Source: UBA7374 sp965660635 (GTDB taxonomy: Bacteria > Verrucomicrobiota > Verrucomicrobiia > Opitutales > Coraliomargaritaceae). Taken from it: DNA of 31,422 nt. The notes beneath the pieces were generated by a model, which was not told where the DNA came from, ran no database searches, and saw nothing but the letters and a program-made list of their open reading frames with translations. Each line of letters starts with the position of its first letter. The first letter of the stretch is position 1. A program made the position numbers and the translations under genes. The stretch lies in NCBI GenBank assembly GCA_965660635.1, contig CBFIAS010000022.1, positions 1 through 31,422 on the forward strand. Direction: 5' to 3'. This document shows positions 1 through 8,146 of this stretch, piece after piece.

Positions 1-407
1 CAGCCAAGACGGCGGGCGGAGGCGGACAAGTGGCGCCCGGCCAGCGTTTGACGGATTTCCTGGCCGGCCGGTACTCGAAAGACCTGCCGGAGACAAGCTA
101 CTTCCCCGGGCTGCGCCCGGCGCGGCTGGACAAACTGCTGCCAGACTGGGTGACCGAACGCCTGCAACGCGGGCTGGAGATTTTCGGCCAGCAGATGCGG
201 GGTTATCTGGACGGTGAATGCAACCTCGCTGGATTCGAGACGCGGACGAGTTCGCCGGTGCGGATACCACGCGACGCCGAACGGCTGGAACACCCGGAGA
301 TCGCCGGGCTGTACCCTTGTGGCGAGGGGGCAGGCTACGCCGGGGGCATTGTCAGCGCAGCACTGGACGGGCGCCGTTGTGCGGAAGCCGCGGCCAGCGG
401 CGCATGA
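1..407 (+). CDS. FAD-dependent dehydrogenase, C-terminal part (COG2509-like)
   Basis: This is the 3' end of a gene that begins before the window; the reading frame enters at base 3. The visible ~134 residues end with RTSSPVRIPRD followed by LYPCGEGAGYAGGIVSAALD. That glycine-rich block is the C-terminal FAD-contacting signature of the uncharacterised FAD/NAD(P)-dependent dehydrogenases grouped as COG2509 (related to the HI0933/GidA-like flavoproteins). The frame stays open upstream of the first GTG (base 30), and residues there (AKTAGGGGQ) fit the family, so GTG 30 is not the start. The substrate of this family is not established. It lies 82 nt upstream of the heme A synthase gene on the same strand, which need not mean a shared pathway. 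Family assignment is fairly sure; function is not. Confidence 0.8.
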   Translation, partial: AKTAGGGGQVAPGQRLTDFLAGRYSKDLPETSYFPGLRPARLDKLLPDWVTERLQRGLEIFGQQMRGYLDGECNLAGFETRTSSPVRIPRDAERLEHPEIAGLYPCGEGAGYAGGIVSAALDGRRCAEAAASGA

Positions 408-489
408 GGAAGTCCCCAGGCGCGAAGGAAAACAGGGCACCGCACTTGAAGTACCAGGATTTACTGTCAAAGTCAGATATTCATTTGAG

Positions 490-1467
490 ATGTTACAGCG
501 TACCGCCAGCTACCAGTCCGGATATTACTACTTCTGCCTGTTCGCCTTGTTCTGGGTAACCTTGCTGCTATTCGCAGGCGGGTTTACCACGACAATCCGG
601 GCGGGCATGGCCTTCCTCGACTGGCCGCTCTCCAATGGATCGATCAATCCGGAAGGCTGGATCACAGAGACCGACAAACTGGCGGAGCACAGCCACCGCC
701 TCCTCGGGATGAAAGTCGGGCTGATCGCTATCGGCCTCTGGCTCTGGGCCTGGCTCCGGCAGGGCCGGGCCTCTGTGCGGATGCTCGCCGGAATACTTCT
801 GGCCATGGTCGTCCTGCAGGGGCTGCTCGGCGGGGCAAGGGTGCGCCTCGACTGGCTCAACACGCAGGCGGAAAGCAACATTGTGGCCCAGTCCTTTGCC
901 GTCGCGCACGCTTGTGGCGCCATGCTGGTCCTCGGATTACTGGTGGCCATCACGCTACTCTGCTCACGACGATGGGTAGAGGGCAGCAAACATAATGCCA
1001 CGCCGGTTCCGGATGCTGTCCGCAAATGGGGCCTGGCCGCCTGTGCAGCCATCTTCCTTCAAATTCTAGTCGGTGCCGTCATGCGACACGCCGAGGCTGG
1101 GCTGGCCATCGCCCGGTTCCCCCTGGCCAGCGCGGACAGCGTGCTCCCCTCCTATTGGAACTTCGCGGTGGGCATTAACTTCGCCCACCGTGCCGGGGCG
1201 GTGCTTGTCTCTTTCGCCCTGCTTGGTTTCCTCGGCAAGGCCTGGGCAAACGAGGACGCCCGCAGGTACCTGCGATACGGGCTCCTGCTGGCTGCCGGAC
1301 TACTTGCCCTGCAAGTCTATCTCGGCGCCTTGACCGTGTGGACGGTGCGCAACCCCTACGTCGCCACGATTCATCACCTTGTCGGCGCATTTCTGCTTGC
1401 CACCACCTGGGCACTTACTTTCCTCTGCCATGCCCCGGCAAGGGCGCAAGTCGAGAGCAGAGCGTGA
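490..1467 (+). CDS. ctaA: Heme A synthase (COX15/CtaA family)
   Basis: Predicted inner-membrane enzyme that oxidises the C8 methyl of heme O to a formyl group, giving heme A for the oxidase encoded downstream. The protein is 325 residues with about eight hydrophobic segments arranged as two similar halves. The four histidine sites expected for heme binding are visible: EHSHRLLG (H67, H69), AHACGA, NFAHRAGA and IHHLVGA. The open frame runs upstream to 214, but that extension overlaps the previous gene and has no family character, so ATG 490 is chosen; it has no clear Shine-Dalgarno sequence. It is followed directly by the heme O synthase gene and then the oxidase genes, consistent with a single cta/cox operon. 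Confidence 0.93.
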   Translation: MLQRTASYQSGYYYFCLFALFWVTLLLFAGGFTTTIRAGMAFLDWPLSNGSINPEGWITETDKLAEHSHRLLGMKVGLIAIGLWLWAWLRQGRASVRMLAGILLAMVVLQGLLGGARVRLDWLNTQAESNIVAQSFAVAHACGAMLVLGLLVAITLLCSRRWVEGSKHNATPVPDAVRKWGLAACAAIFLQILVGAVMRHAEAGLAIARFPLASADSVLPSYWNFAVGINFAHRAGAVLVSFALLGFLGKAWANEDARRYLRYGLLLAAGLLALQVYLGALTVWTVRNPYVATIHHLVGAFLLATTWALTFLCHAPARAQVESRA

Positions 1468-1512
1468 TACAGGTTTCGCGGACTCCCGGCATTTGATACT
1501 TTATAACGCTTC

Positions 1513-2436
1513 ATGGATCGCCACACCACGCAACCATCCGAGTGCCTGCAAACAAGCGGCTGCGACGCATCCGCCCGGGCCCGTCTGGCCGACTTCTTTG
1601 AGTTGACCAAGCCCCGGCTGAGCTTCCTCTCAGTGGTCACGGCTGTTGTCGGCTACCTCTCTGCCGATCCGGCAAAAGATGCCATCGTGCTTTTCTCCAT
1701 GCTCATCGGTACTTCACTCGCCGCAGGAGGAGCCGGTGTGCTCAACCAGTGGCTGGAGCGCGAGGCCGATGCCCGCATGGTGCGCACAAGGGAGCGTCCG
1801 ATCCCCGCTGGACGGGTCTCCCCGGCCGAGGCCCTCTGCTTCGGACTGGCCCTCAGCCTGGGCGGTTGCAGTCTCCTCTATGCTGGCACCAACCCCTTGG
1901 CTGCCCTCTTGACCGCCGGTACCGTGGCCTCCTACGTCCTCCTCTACACCCCGTTGAAGCGGCTCACCACCTGGAACACCATGGTCGGTGCCTTGCCCGG
2001 GGCCCTGCCTCCGCTGATCGGCTGGGCCGCCGCCGAAGGAAGCATCGGCACCCTTGGCTGGATTCTCTTTCTCATCCTCTTCCTCTGGCAGTTGCCCCAC
2101 TTCTTCGCCATCGCCTGGACGCACCGCAAAGACTACGCGAAAGGCGGCTTTGTCATGCTTTCGAACGCCGACCAGAACGGCCGAAAGGTCGCGGTGCAAT
2201 CCTTTGTCTTCAGCCTCGCGCTAGTGGCCTGCAGCCTCTTGCCGGCCCTGCTGGGCTACGCCAGTTGGATCTACGGAGGGTTCGCCCTCGCCATGGGCCT
2301 CTACCTGCTGCGCCCAGCCGCCGCCTTCATGCGTCCGGACAACCGGGAACAAGGTGCCCGCAAGCTGTTTATCGCCTCAATTTGCTACCTGCCCGCGCTT
2401 TTAGTGCCCCTGGTCGTTGACCTCTGGCTGTTTTGA
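1513..2436 (+). CDS. ctaB: Protoheme IX farnesyltransferase (heme O synthase)
   Basis: UbiA-family membrane prenyltransferase that adds a hydroxyethylfarnesyl group to heme B, giving heme O, the substrate of CtaA. At 307 residues it is of normal length. The first prenyl-diphosphate motif is NQWLEREADARMVRT (from N78), followed by RPIPAG. Further family blocks are YTPLKRLTTWNTMVGALPG and WQLPHFFAIAWTHRKDYAKG. The first ~27 residues are a polar extension before TKPRLSFLS, as in many homologues. It starts 45 nt after ctaA, and its stop codon overlaps a possible TTG start of the next gene. Having both heme O and heme A synthases beside the cox genes indicates an a-type oxidase. Confidence 0.95.
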   Translation: MDRHTTQPSECLQTSGCDASARARLADFFELTKPRLSFLSVVTAVVGYLSADPAKDAIVLFSMLIGTSLAAGGAGVLNQWLEREADARMVRTRERPIPAGRVSPAEALCFGLALSLGGCSLLYAGTNPLAALLTAGTVASYVLLYTPLKRLTTWNTMVGALPGALPPLIGWAAAEGSIGTLGWILFLILFLWQLPHFFAIAWTHRKDYAKGGFVMLSNADQNGRKVAVQSFVFSLALVACSLLPALLGYASWIYGGFALAMGLYLLRPAAAFMRPDNREQGARKLFIASICYLPALLVPLVVDLWLF

Positions 2437-2468
2437 ACCTCACTTATGCGAGTCCTGAATCTTCCGCC

Positions 2469-2894
2469 ATGCCATTGACCGAATCATTGCCTCCGGTAAA
2501 CGCCGCGCTGAATGGCTGCGCCACCCTGCTGCTCACGGCCGGGTACGCCTGCATCCGCACCGGCCACGAAAAGGCACACCGCAACTGCATGGTTTCCGCC
2601 CTGGCCGTCTCCGCTGTCTTCCTTGTCTTTTATGTCCTGCACAAGATCCTCATGCAGGGCGTGCATACGCCGTTTGCCGGCGAGGGCATCTGGCGGACCT
2701 TCTACTACAGCATGCTCGTCTCCCACATTGTGCTGGCCATAGCCATCCTGCCCCTCATCCTCCGGACGATCACCCTGGCTATCCGGGGCGAACGCAGCCG
2801 GCACAAAGCATGGGCGCGCTGGACTTTTCCCATATGGTATTATGTATCCGTAACTGGAGTTCTTGTTTACTTTTTCCTCTACCAATGGTTTTAA
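2469..2894 (+). CDS. DUF420 membrane protein, CtaM-like oxidase assembly factor
   Basis: A 141-residue protein with four predicted membrane segments, matching the DUF420 family in both ends: LPPVNAALNGCATLLLTAGY near the start and WARWTFPIWYYVSVTGVLVY near the end. A DUF420 member in Bacillus (CtaM/YozB) is needed to make active heme-a oxidase, and the position here between the heme A enzymes and coxB supports the same role. Conserved-looking histidines sit in HEKAHRNCM, VLHKIL and VSHIVLA. A TTG at 2433 overlapping the ctaB stop would add 12 residues. ATG 2469 is preferred because it begins where family similarity begins. The role is inferred from family and context. Confidence 0.85.
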   Translation: MPLTESLPPVNAALNGCATLLLTAGYACIRTGHEKAHRNCMVSALAVSAVFLVFYVLHKILMQGVHTPFAGEGIWRTFYYSMLVSHIVLAIAILPLILRTITLAIRGERSRHKAWARWTFPIWYYVSVTGVLVYFFLYQWF

Positions 2895-2935
2895 AACCTG
2901 TCACAACTGAATTTACCGGCCTTGTTTTTCGACTG

Positions 2936-4252
2936 ATGGATCCTATCAAAAAGCACCTGTTCCCGCGCTTGAGCCGCTTTCTTTCCGGCCTCCTCTTGCT
3001 CCCTGCCCTCCTCCTGGTCAACGGCTGCTCGCTCGACACCCGGATGTCCACCTTTGTGACCAAAGGCCCTGTCGCCGAGACTCAGTACAATCTTTTCATG
3101 ATCACCGTCTGGGTGACGCTCTTCATCTTCCTCGCTGTCGGTGGCACCTATCTTTATGTAGTCCTCAAGTTCCGTGAACGTCCAGGCGACAACCGCCCCC
3201 TCCCCACCCAGAGCCACGGGAACCCCTTTGTCGAAATGGGCCTGATCGGCATTTCCATCTTCCTGCTCGTCATCATCGCGGTACCCACAGTGCAGGGCAT
3301 CTGGTATACCCACGACACCCCCGACACTGAAGCCGCCCGCCTCGGCAACTGGTACAAGGGCGATGCCCTCTCCGCTGGAGAAGAAGATGACGTGCTTACC
3401 ATCCGGGTCATCGGCTACCAGTGGTGGTGGGAATTCGAGTACCCCCAACTTGGCGTAACTACAGCCAACGAGATGGTCATCCCCGCAGGCAAGCCGGTGC
3501 ACCTTGAGCTGCGCTCAGTCGACGTTATTCACTCCTTCTGGCTGCCCCGCATCGCCGGCAAGGTCGACTTGATTCCCGGCCGGGCCAACTCCATGTGGAT
3601 CCAGGCGGGCGACAACTTCCAGCAATGGCAGGACAAGCATGCCCCAAGCGGCAGCGAACTGGAGCAGCAGCAGGCCTACCAGGACTACCTCCGCAACGAC
3701 ATCCACAACTACTACTACGGGCAATGCGCCGAATACTGCGGCGACTCCCACGCCCGCATGCTCTTCCGCGCCCACGTCGTGGGCGACGACGAATTCTCCG
3801 GCTGGGTGGACTCACAGAAGCAGGGCCACAATGCCCCCGACGGAAAGTCCTGGGAGGACTGGTATGCCGCCTATGATGCCAACCCCGACTCCCTCACCGG
3901 CGACCTCAACGAGGGCCTCAAGCTTTTCATTGGCCGCGGGCAGTGCTCCGGTTGCCACGCCATTGACGGCAATCCACGTACCATCGCCGGAGTCGCCGGC
4001 CCCAGCCTGACAAACGTGGGCGAGCGCCACTCCATAGCCGCAGGCTGGCTCAATCACCGCAACGAGGACGGCTCCATCGACGAAGACCTGCAATATGCAA
4101 ACTTCGTCAGGTGGATCAAGGAGACCGACGAGGTCAAGCCAGGCAACCTCATGTGGCGCACCCGGCTGGGCAACGGCATCGGCCAGATGAAGGAACCGTT
4201 GACCGACGACGAGATCCACAAACTTTCCGTTTACCTGCAAACCCTCAAGTAG
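2936..4252 (+). CDS. coxB: Cytochrome c oxidase subunit II with fused cytochrome c domain (caa3 type)
   Basis: Subunit II carries the CuA electron-entry site of the terminal oxidase. The 438-residue product begins with a lipoprotein signal (LLVNGC, Cys31 as the lipidated residue), then two membrane helices (~51-78 and ~100-123). The cupredoxin domain has the aromatic block YQWWWEFEYP and CuA ligands H199, C264, E266, C268, H272 and M275 (CAEYCGDSHARM). A C-terminal cytochrome c domain follows with CSGCH at 337-341, so the enzyme is caa3-type and can take electrons through its own heme c; M406 or M418 could be the sixth ligand. Residues ~225-260, between the IPGRANSMWIQA strand and the CuA loop, are longer than usual. 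An in-frame ATG at 2885 exists, but the signal sequence points to 2936. Confidence 0.95.
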   Translation: MDPIKKHLFPRLSRFLSGLLLLPALLLVNGCSLDTRMSTFVTKGPVAETQYNLFMITVWVTLFIFLAVGGTYLYVVLKFRERPGDNRPLPTQSHGNPFVEMGLIGISIFLLVIIAVPTVQGIWYTHDTPDTEAARLGNWYKGDALSAGEEDDVLTIRVIGYQWWWEFEYPQLGVTTANEMVIPAGKPVHLELRSVDVIHSFWLPRIAGKVDLIPGRANSMWIQAGDNFQQWQDKHAPSGSELEQQQAYQDYLRNDIHNYYYGQCAEYCGDSHARMLFRAHVVGDDEFSGWVDSQKQGHNAPDGKSWEDWYAAYDANPDSLTGDLNEGLKLFIGRGQCSGCHAIDGNPRTIAGVAGPSLTNVGERHSIAAGWLNHRNEDGSIDEDLQYANFVRWIKETDEVKPGNLMWRTRLGNGIGQMKEPLTDDEIHKLSVYLQTLK

Positions 4253-4262
4253 GCCCACCGAC

Positions 4263-6251
4263 ATGAGCAGCACGACTACCGAAACGCAGACACAACACAC
4301 CGGCGTGGACCACGTCCTCCAGCCGGAACGCAGCCAACTCGGCCTCCTCCGGCCCGACCATAGCAAGAACGTGCTGGTCGACTGGCTGACAACCGTAGAT
4401 CACAAGAAAATCGGTGTCATGTACGGGGCCATCGCCCTGCTCTTCCTCCTCGTCGGTGGACTCGAGGCACTGATCATCCGCACCCAGCTGGCCGTCCCGG
4501 AAAACGACCTGATCTCCGCACAGCGCTACAACCAGCTCTTCACCATGCACGGCACCACCATGATCTTCCTTGCCGTCATGCCCCTCAATGCCGCCTTCTT
4601 CAACTTCCTCGTGCCCCTGCAGATCGGCGCACGGGACGTCGCCTTCCCCCGGATAAACAGCTTCAGTCTATGGGCCTTTGTCGCCGGTGCCCTCGTCATC
4701 AACTTTGGCTGGGTCCTGGAAGCGCTTGAAATGATGGGGCTATTTGAAGCCTCCGGCCCGACCGCCGGCATGAATGACTTCGTGCCCGCCATGGGCTGGT
4801 TCGGCTACGCCCCTATCACCGGATCCGAATTCACCGGCGCCGGCACAGACTTCTGGATCATGGGCCTGCAAATCCTCGGGGTCGCCTCCCTTACCGCCGC
4901 GATGAATTTCGTAGTGACCATCGTCAACATGCGCGCGCCCGGCATGAAAATGATGCGCATGCCAGTCTTCACCTGGATGACGCTGGTTGTCTCACTGCTC
5001 ATCATCTTCGCCTTCCCGGCCATTACTGTAGCTCTTGGCCAGCTCATGTTTGACCGCCTCTTCGGCACCAGCTTCTTTGCCACTGCAGGGGGCGGACAAC
5101 CCATCCTCTGGCAACACCTCTTCTGGATCTTCGGTCACCCCGAAGTCTACATTCTCGTCCTCCCCGCCATGGGCATTGTCTCTGAAGTGCTCCCCGCCTT
5201 CTCCCGCAAGCCCCTCTTCGGCTACGCAATCGTGGTTTTCTCCGGAGCTGTCATCGGTTTCCTGGGCTTTGCCGTCTGGTCGCACCACATGTTCACCACC
5301 GGCCTCGGAAAAGTCGCCACCGCCGCCTTCTCCCTGCTCACCATGGCCATCGCTGTGCCCACAGGTGTCAAGATCTTCAACTGGATCGGCACCCTCTGGG
5401 GCGGCCGGGTGCGCTTCGCCCCACCCATGATCTTCGCCCTCGGCTTTGTCTGGATGTTCATGATGGGCGGATTCTCCGGCATCATGCACTCCTCCGCACC
5501 GGCTGACGCGCAGCAGCAGGACAGCTACTTCGTCATCGCTCACTTCCACTACGTCGCCATCGGCGGCATCTTCCTCGCCGTGGTCTCCGGCATCTACTTC
5601 TGGCTGCCCAAGATCACCGGCAAGATGTGGAAGGGCAACCTCAGCACCTACGTGGCCATCCTCTCCACCGTGGGCCTGAACATCACCTTCTTCCCCATGC
5701 ACTTCCTCGGCCTGCTCGGCATGCCGCGACGCACCCACACCTACCTTGCTGGCTTCGGATGGGAGACCTACAACCTCGTCTGCACCATCGGCGCCTACAT
5801 CCTTGCCTTCGGCATCCTCCTGCTCGTCGTCGACATGATCCGCTGCCTGCGCAGCGGCGAACCCGCCGGAGACGACCCCTGGGACGCCCGTACCCTTGAA
5901 TGGGCCACCACCTCCCCCCCGCAGCATTACAACTTCGCCCGCACGCCGGTCATCCGCGCACGGGACGCCTACTGGGAGCACAAGTACGGCCCGGAAAGCC
6001 GCCGCATCGGCTACGAGGCCGACGACGGTCACGGCATCCACATGCCCAGCAACTCCTGGATGCCCTTGATCGCCTCAATCGGCTTCATCCCGCTCGGCCT
6101 TGGCCTCTCCCTCATGCAAGCAGGGGTGCCCTACATGGGCTACACCGCCATCTTCGGTCTTGTCGTCATCGCGGCGGGCATCACGCTCTGGGCCATTGAA
6201 GGCCCCGGCGGCTACCACCTGCATCCCGAAACAGAAGAAGAAAACGCCTGA
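4263..6251 (+). CDS. coxA: Cytochrome c oxidase subunit I
   Basis: Catalytic subunit of the heme-copper oxidase, reducing oxygen to water and pumping protons across the inner membrane. It has 662 residues. Metal ligands are visible: H96 (MHGTTMIF, heme a), H292 with the cross-linking Tyr in GHPEVYIL (CuB), H341 and H342 (SHHMFTTG, CuB), H427 (heme a3) and H429 (heme a) in AHFHYVAIGG. E294 of GHPEV and K370 of PTGVKIFNW mark the D and K proton channels of an A-type enzyme. ATG 4263 lies 10 nt after coxB. The ~110-residue tail after the last core helices includes an extra pair of hydrophobic segments near the C-terminus, reminiscent of long caa3-type subunits. Confidence 0.97.
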   Translation: MSSTTTETQTQHTGVDHVLQPERSQLGLLRPDHSKNVLVDWLTTVDHKKIGVMYGAIALLFLLVGGLEALIIRTQLAVPENDLISAQRYNQLFTMHGTTMIFLAVMPLNAAFFNFLVPLQIGARDVAFPRINSFSLWAFVAGALVINFGWVLEALEMMGLFEASGPTAGMNDFVPAMGWFGYAPITGSEFTGAGTDFWIMGLQILGVASLTAAMNFVVTIVNMRAPGMKMMRMPVFTWMTLVVSLLIIFAFPAITVALGQLMFDRLFGTSFFATAGGGQPILWQHLFWIFGHPEVYILVLPAMGIVSEVLPAFSRKPLFGYAIVVFSGAVIGFLGFAVWSHHMFTTGLGKVATAAFSLLTMAIAVPTGVKIFNWIGTLWGGRVRFAPPMIFALGFVWMFMMGGFSGIMHSSAPADAQQQDSYFVIAHFHYVAIGGIFLAVVSGIYFWLPKITGKMWKGNLSTYVAILSTVGLNITFFPMHFLGLLGMPRRTHTYLAGFGWETYNLVCTIGAYILAFGILLLVVDMIRCLRSGEPAGDDPWDARTLEWATTSPPQHYNFARTPVIRARDAYWEHKYGPESRRIGYEADDGHGIHMPSNSWMPLIASIGFIPLGLGLSLMQAGVPYMGYTAIFGLVVIAAGITLWAIEGPGGYHLHPETEEENA

Positions 6252-6276
6252 TCCGGCACCTCCCACTGATATTTCC

Positions 6277-6903
6277 ATGAGCACCGCCGCCCAAGCCTCC
6301 TCCCATGACGCCCACCACAACCTGATGGTGGACAACAAGAAGCTCCTCATGTGGCTCTTTCTCGGTTCCGACTGCATGTTCTTCGGCACTCTGATCTCCA
6401 CCCACCTGATCTACCGGAAGATCTATCCCAGCGAGTACGACCCGACCCACCTCTTCAGCCTTGAACTGACTTCATTCTCCACCTTCATCCTGCTCATGAG
6501 TTCCTTTCTCATGGCACTGGCCGTCTCCGCCATGCACAAGGGAGAACTCAAGAGCTTCCGGCGCAACGTCTGTGGCGTCATTTTCTTCGGACTCATCTTC
6601 CTCGGTTGCCAGGTCTATGAGTTCAGCGAATTCGTACACGAGGGCCTGACCCTCCAGACCGGCACATTCGGATCGACTTTCTTCCTCCTCACCGGAACCC
6701 ACGGGGTACACGTGGCCATCGGCATTATCTGGCTGCTCACCATGCTCTTCTACTCCCAGAACGGCAAGGTCGATGCCCACCAGAGCGCCGTTGATGTCGA
6801 GGTGGCCGGACTTTACTGGCACTTTGTCGATATCGTCTGGATTGTAATCTTCACTGCCATCTATCTCATCGAATTCATCGGCAAGACCGGAGGCGCCCAC
6901 TAA
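6277..6903 (+). CDS. coxC: Cytochrome c oxidase subunit III
   Basis: Subunit III of the caa3 oxidase, a membrane protein that stabilises subunit I. It has 208 residues and five predicted membrane helices, the short bacterial form without the first two helices of mitochondrial COX3. Family blocks are KLLMWLFLGSDCMFFG, FFLLTGTHGVHVAIGIIW and the terminal GLYWHFVDIVWIVIFTAIYL. The open frame extends far upstream inside coxA, but ATG 6277, 25 nt after the coxA stop, is where family similarity begins. It is followed two bases after its stop by the subunit IV gene, so the two are probably translationally coupled. Confidence 0.95.
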   Translation: MSTAAQASSHDAHHNLMVDNKKLLMWLFLGSDCMFFGTLISTHLIYRKIYPSEYDPTHLFSLELTSFSTFILLMSSFLMALAVSAMHKGELKSFRRNVCGVIFFGLIFLGCQVYEFSEFVHEGLTLQTGTFGSTFFLLTGTHGVHVAIGIIWLLTMLFYSQNGKVDAHQSAVDVEVAGLYWHFVDIVWIVIFTAIYLIEFIGKTGGAH

Positions 6904-6905
6904 AC

Positions 6906-7265
6906 ATGAAAGACAGCCCGTTAGACATCCCCCTGCCCTCCATCGACAAGAGCGGCGAGAACAAGAAGTACCACGCCTTCGTCAATCTCGCCCTCGTGCT
7001 CGCCGCCGTCACCGGCATCGAGCTGGTACTCGTCTACCTGCCATTCAACACCACCTTCATCTACTCCGTCCTGATCGGATTGTCCCTCTTCAAGTTCTTC
7101 GCCGTGATCGCCTGGTTCATGCACCTGATCTACGACAAGCTGCTCCTGACGATCGCCTTCGGCACTGGAATGGCCATTGCCTGCGGCACCTACACCGCAC
7201 TGCTCTTCCTCCTCGGCTCTGACCGCATCGCCCCCGTCGAGATTCCCGGCATCGCTCCACTCTAG
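6906..7265 (+). CDS. Cytochrome c oxidase subunit IV (bacterial COX4 type)
   Basis: A small 119-residue membrane protein with three predicted helices after a polar N-terminus. The middle segment LFKFFAVIAWFMHLIYDK is characteristic of the prokaryotic subunit IV family (ctaF/COX4_pro), which has this size and always accompanies subunit III. It starts two bases after the coxC stop. The protein assists assembly or stability of the oxidase and holds no redox centre. The position directly after coxC strengthens the assignment. Confidence 0.88.
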   Translation: MKDSPLDIPLPSIDKSGENKKYHAFVNLALVLAAVTGIELVLVYLPFNTTFIYSVLIGLSLFKFFAVIAWFMHLIYDKLLLTIAFGTGMAIACGTYTALLFLLGSDRIAPVEIPGIAPL

Positions 7266-7317
7266 TAGCCTTGCGCCGGTTCCGCGGCAGGACAACACTG
7301 ACATCCCCCGAAGCGCC

Positions 7318-8112
7318 ATGCAACTGCACTGGCACACCGAGCCACTACTGCTCGCCACCCTCCTTCTCACCGGCTGGCTCTATGCCCTGGCGGTCGGCCC
7401 CCTGCGCCATAGGATCACCGGAGGCACCCCCTTTCCCGCCCTCCGCTGCCTGCTATTTTACCTTGGCCTCGCTATCGTCTACCTCGCTGTGGGATCCCCC
7501 CTCGACCAGTTGGGCGAACAATTCCTCTTCAGCGCCCATATGGCGCAGCACATGCTGCTCATCTACGTCGCTCCTACCTGCTTCTTCTTCGGCACACCCG
7601 GCTGGCTGGCCGACACCCTCCTGCGCAACGACACGCTCGCGGCCGTCCTCCGCCGCCTAGCCCACCCGGCCTGCGGCGGCCTACTCTTTACCTTCGTCTA
7701 CACCGTCTGGCACGTTCCCGCCCTCTATGAGGCCGCCCTCCAGGACAAGCGCATCCATATCCTCGAGCACTGGACCATGTTCAGCCTCGGAGCACTCATG
7801 CTCTGGCCCTTCCTGACCAATTCCACACGCGTCCCGAAAAGAAGCTACCCCCTGCGCATGGTCGCCATCTTCCTCCTCATGGTCGGCCAGTTGCCCGTTT
7901 TCGCCTTTCTCACCTTCGCCGGTGAAGCCATCTACCCCACCTACGTCTGGGCGCCACGCATCACCGGGCTCGACGCGCTCAACGACCAGATCCTCGGCGG
8001 AGTGATCATGAAAATTGTAAACATGGGATTTTCGCTGACAATTCTCGGAACATGTTTCTACTTCTGGGCACGAAGCGAGGCCAACGACGACCTGGTCGCG
8101 GAGGCCCGCTGA
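7318..8112 (+). CDS. ctaG: CtaG, caa3-type oxidase assembly protein
   Basis: A 264-residue protein with about seven membrane helices, matching the caa3_CtaG family, which in Bacillus is required for active caa3 oxidase and is thought to act in copper-site assembly. It is unrelated to the Cox11-type CtaG of proteobacteria. Conserved histidine-bearing blocks are LHWHTEPLLL at the start, HMAQHMLLIYVAP, YTVWHVPALYEAAL and HILEHWTMF, plausible metal-binding positions. ATG 7318 is chosen over upstream in-frame codons because those lie inside the subunit IV gene. No Sco-type copper chaperone gene is present in this cluster, so CtaG and the DUF420 protein are the only assembly factors visible here. 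Confidence 0.9.
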   Translation: MQLHWHTEPLLLATLLLTGWLYALAVGPLRHRITGGTPFPALRCLLFYLGLAIVYLAVGSPLDQLGEQFLFSAHMAQHMLLIYVAPTCFFFGTPGWLADTLLRNDTLAAVLRRLAHPACGGLLFTFVYTVWHVPALYEAALQDKRIHILEHWTMFSLGALMLWPFLTNSTRVPKRSYPLRMVAIFLLMVGQLPVFAFLTFAGEAIYPTYVWAPRITGLDALNDQILGGVIMKIVNMGFSLTILGTCFYFWARSEANDDLVAEAR

Positions 8113-8146
8113 CCACCCAAGAAACCACATTCCAACATACCCGACC

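Noticed and set aside
4992..6041. A 349-codon minus-strand frame opposite coxA
   Set aside because: Composition (Gly, Glu, Asp, His, Val) is typical of antisense translation of a membrane protein gene, and coxA is certain.
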